Shown here piece after piece: positions 63,807 to 64,000 of a stretch of DNA of 64,000 nucleotides. The DNA is from Paraburkholderia domus (lineage in GTDB: Bacteria > Pseudomonadota > Gammaproteobacteria > Burkholderiales > Burkholderiaceae). Where the stretch lies: the NCBI RefSeq assembly GCF_905220705.1, contig NZ_CAJNAT010000002.1, positions 1-64,000 of the forward strand, written 5' to 3'. Both the position numbers and the translations under genes were made by a program. Below the pieces are notes generated by a model. It was not told where the DNA came from. It saw only the letters and a list, made by a program, of their open reading frames with translations, and searched no databases. Numbering within the stretch: position 1 is the stretch's first letter; every line of letters begins with the position of its first letter.

Positions 63807-64000
63807 TCAGGCCGCGAGTTCCAACGCTTTTTCGAGCGCGTCCTTGCGCTTTTGCAAGTTGGCGAGCATATCGAAGTCGGCTGGGAAGTCGTCGACCTTC
63901 ACGACTTGCGCGCCATATCGTGCGTAGTCTTCGAGCACGCGGCGATCGTCGGCATCGATCAGGCCTTTCTGTTGTGCCGCCTCGGTCCACTCGGCCAGGT
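63807..64000 (-). CDS. C-terminal fragment, probably acyl-CoA dehydrogenase (partial)
   Basis: Reading the minus strand, the last 64 codons run off the window edge and end E-K-A-L-E-L-A-A-stop. The piece contains L-A-E-W-T-E-A-A, R-V-L-E-D-Y-A-R-Y-G and V-V-K-V-D-D-F-P-A-D-F, which resembles the C-terminus of large FadE-type acyl-CoA dehydrogenases of Burkholderia. It is the only frame that continues through the segment without stops and fits the operon logic. The 5' part lies beyond position 64000. Confidence 0.6.
   Translation of the reverse strand, partial: LAEWTEAAQQKGLIDADDRRVLEDYARYGAQVVKVDDFPADFDMLANLQKRKDALEKALELAA

Overview
The window is high-GC DNA that reads as a beta-proteobacterium of the Paraburkholderia/Burkholderia group, probably from a main chromosome. 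This rests on gene content and order: scpB-rluB, rimP-nusA-infB-rbfA-truB, a marR-NodT-emrA-emrB efflux operon, typA, sucA-sucB-lpdA followed by an AFG1/ZapE ATPase, a Tad pilus locus with DUF3613 and DUF2968 proteins, and an extended second Hfq. No database search was run, so names come from motifs and family knowledge.

Layout. 0.4-1.4 kb: a small secreted protein and an IS5-type DUF4096 protein without a DDE domain, both on the minus strand. 1.7-4.0 kb: a LysR regulator and a PLP aminotransferase. 4.4-7.4 kb: scpB and rluB, both with unusual tails. 7.6-14.5 kb: the translation/transcription-factor cluster rimP, nusA, infB, rbfA, truB, preceded by a promoter-leader-terminator unit. 14.7-19.7 kb (minus): the tripartite drug efflux operon. 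20-21.8 kb: typA. 22.2-28.1 kb: the 2-oxoglutarate dehydrogenase operon, with strong intercistronic hairpins. 28.2-30.5 kb: zapE, a second DUF4096-only protein, and a DUF2147 protein. 30.75-35.9 kb (minus): a TpsB/FhaC-type outer-membrane transporter downstream of two paralogous repeat-rich lipoproteins, with no TpsA partner. 36.6-50.5 kb: a complete Tad (Flp pilus) locus ending in a sigma-54 activator and a DUF2968 protein. 51-52.3 kb: small conserved proteins and an Hfq2-like protein. 52.6-56.9 kb: a small lipoprotein, an ECF sigma factor, its probable anti-sigma factor, a His/Met-rich exported protein, a vanillyl-alcohol-oxidase-family flavoprotein and a twin-arginine protein. 56.9-64 kb (minus): a DUF1571 protein and a beta-oxidation set (fadD, thiolase, MaoC hydratase, long FabG-type dehydrogenase, and the end of a probable acyl-CoA dehydrogenase).

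How the parts fit. The core blocks are ordinary. The accessory interest lies at 30.7-36.9 kb, where a TpsB pore and repeat lipoproteins lie divergent to the Tad locus across an intergenic region holding four CGTWACG heptamers; a perfect 25-bp palindrome separates flp from the rest of the Tad genes. The ECF/oxidase block at 52.6-56.9 kb is a second candidate for an undescribed functional unit. I saw no rRNA, tRNA, CRISPR array, prophage or complete insertion sequence.
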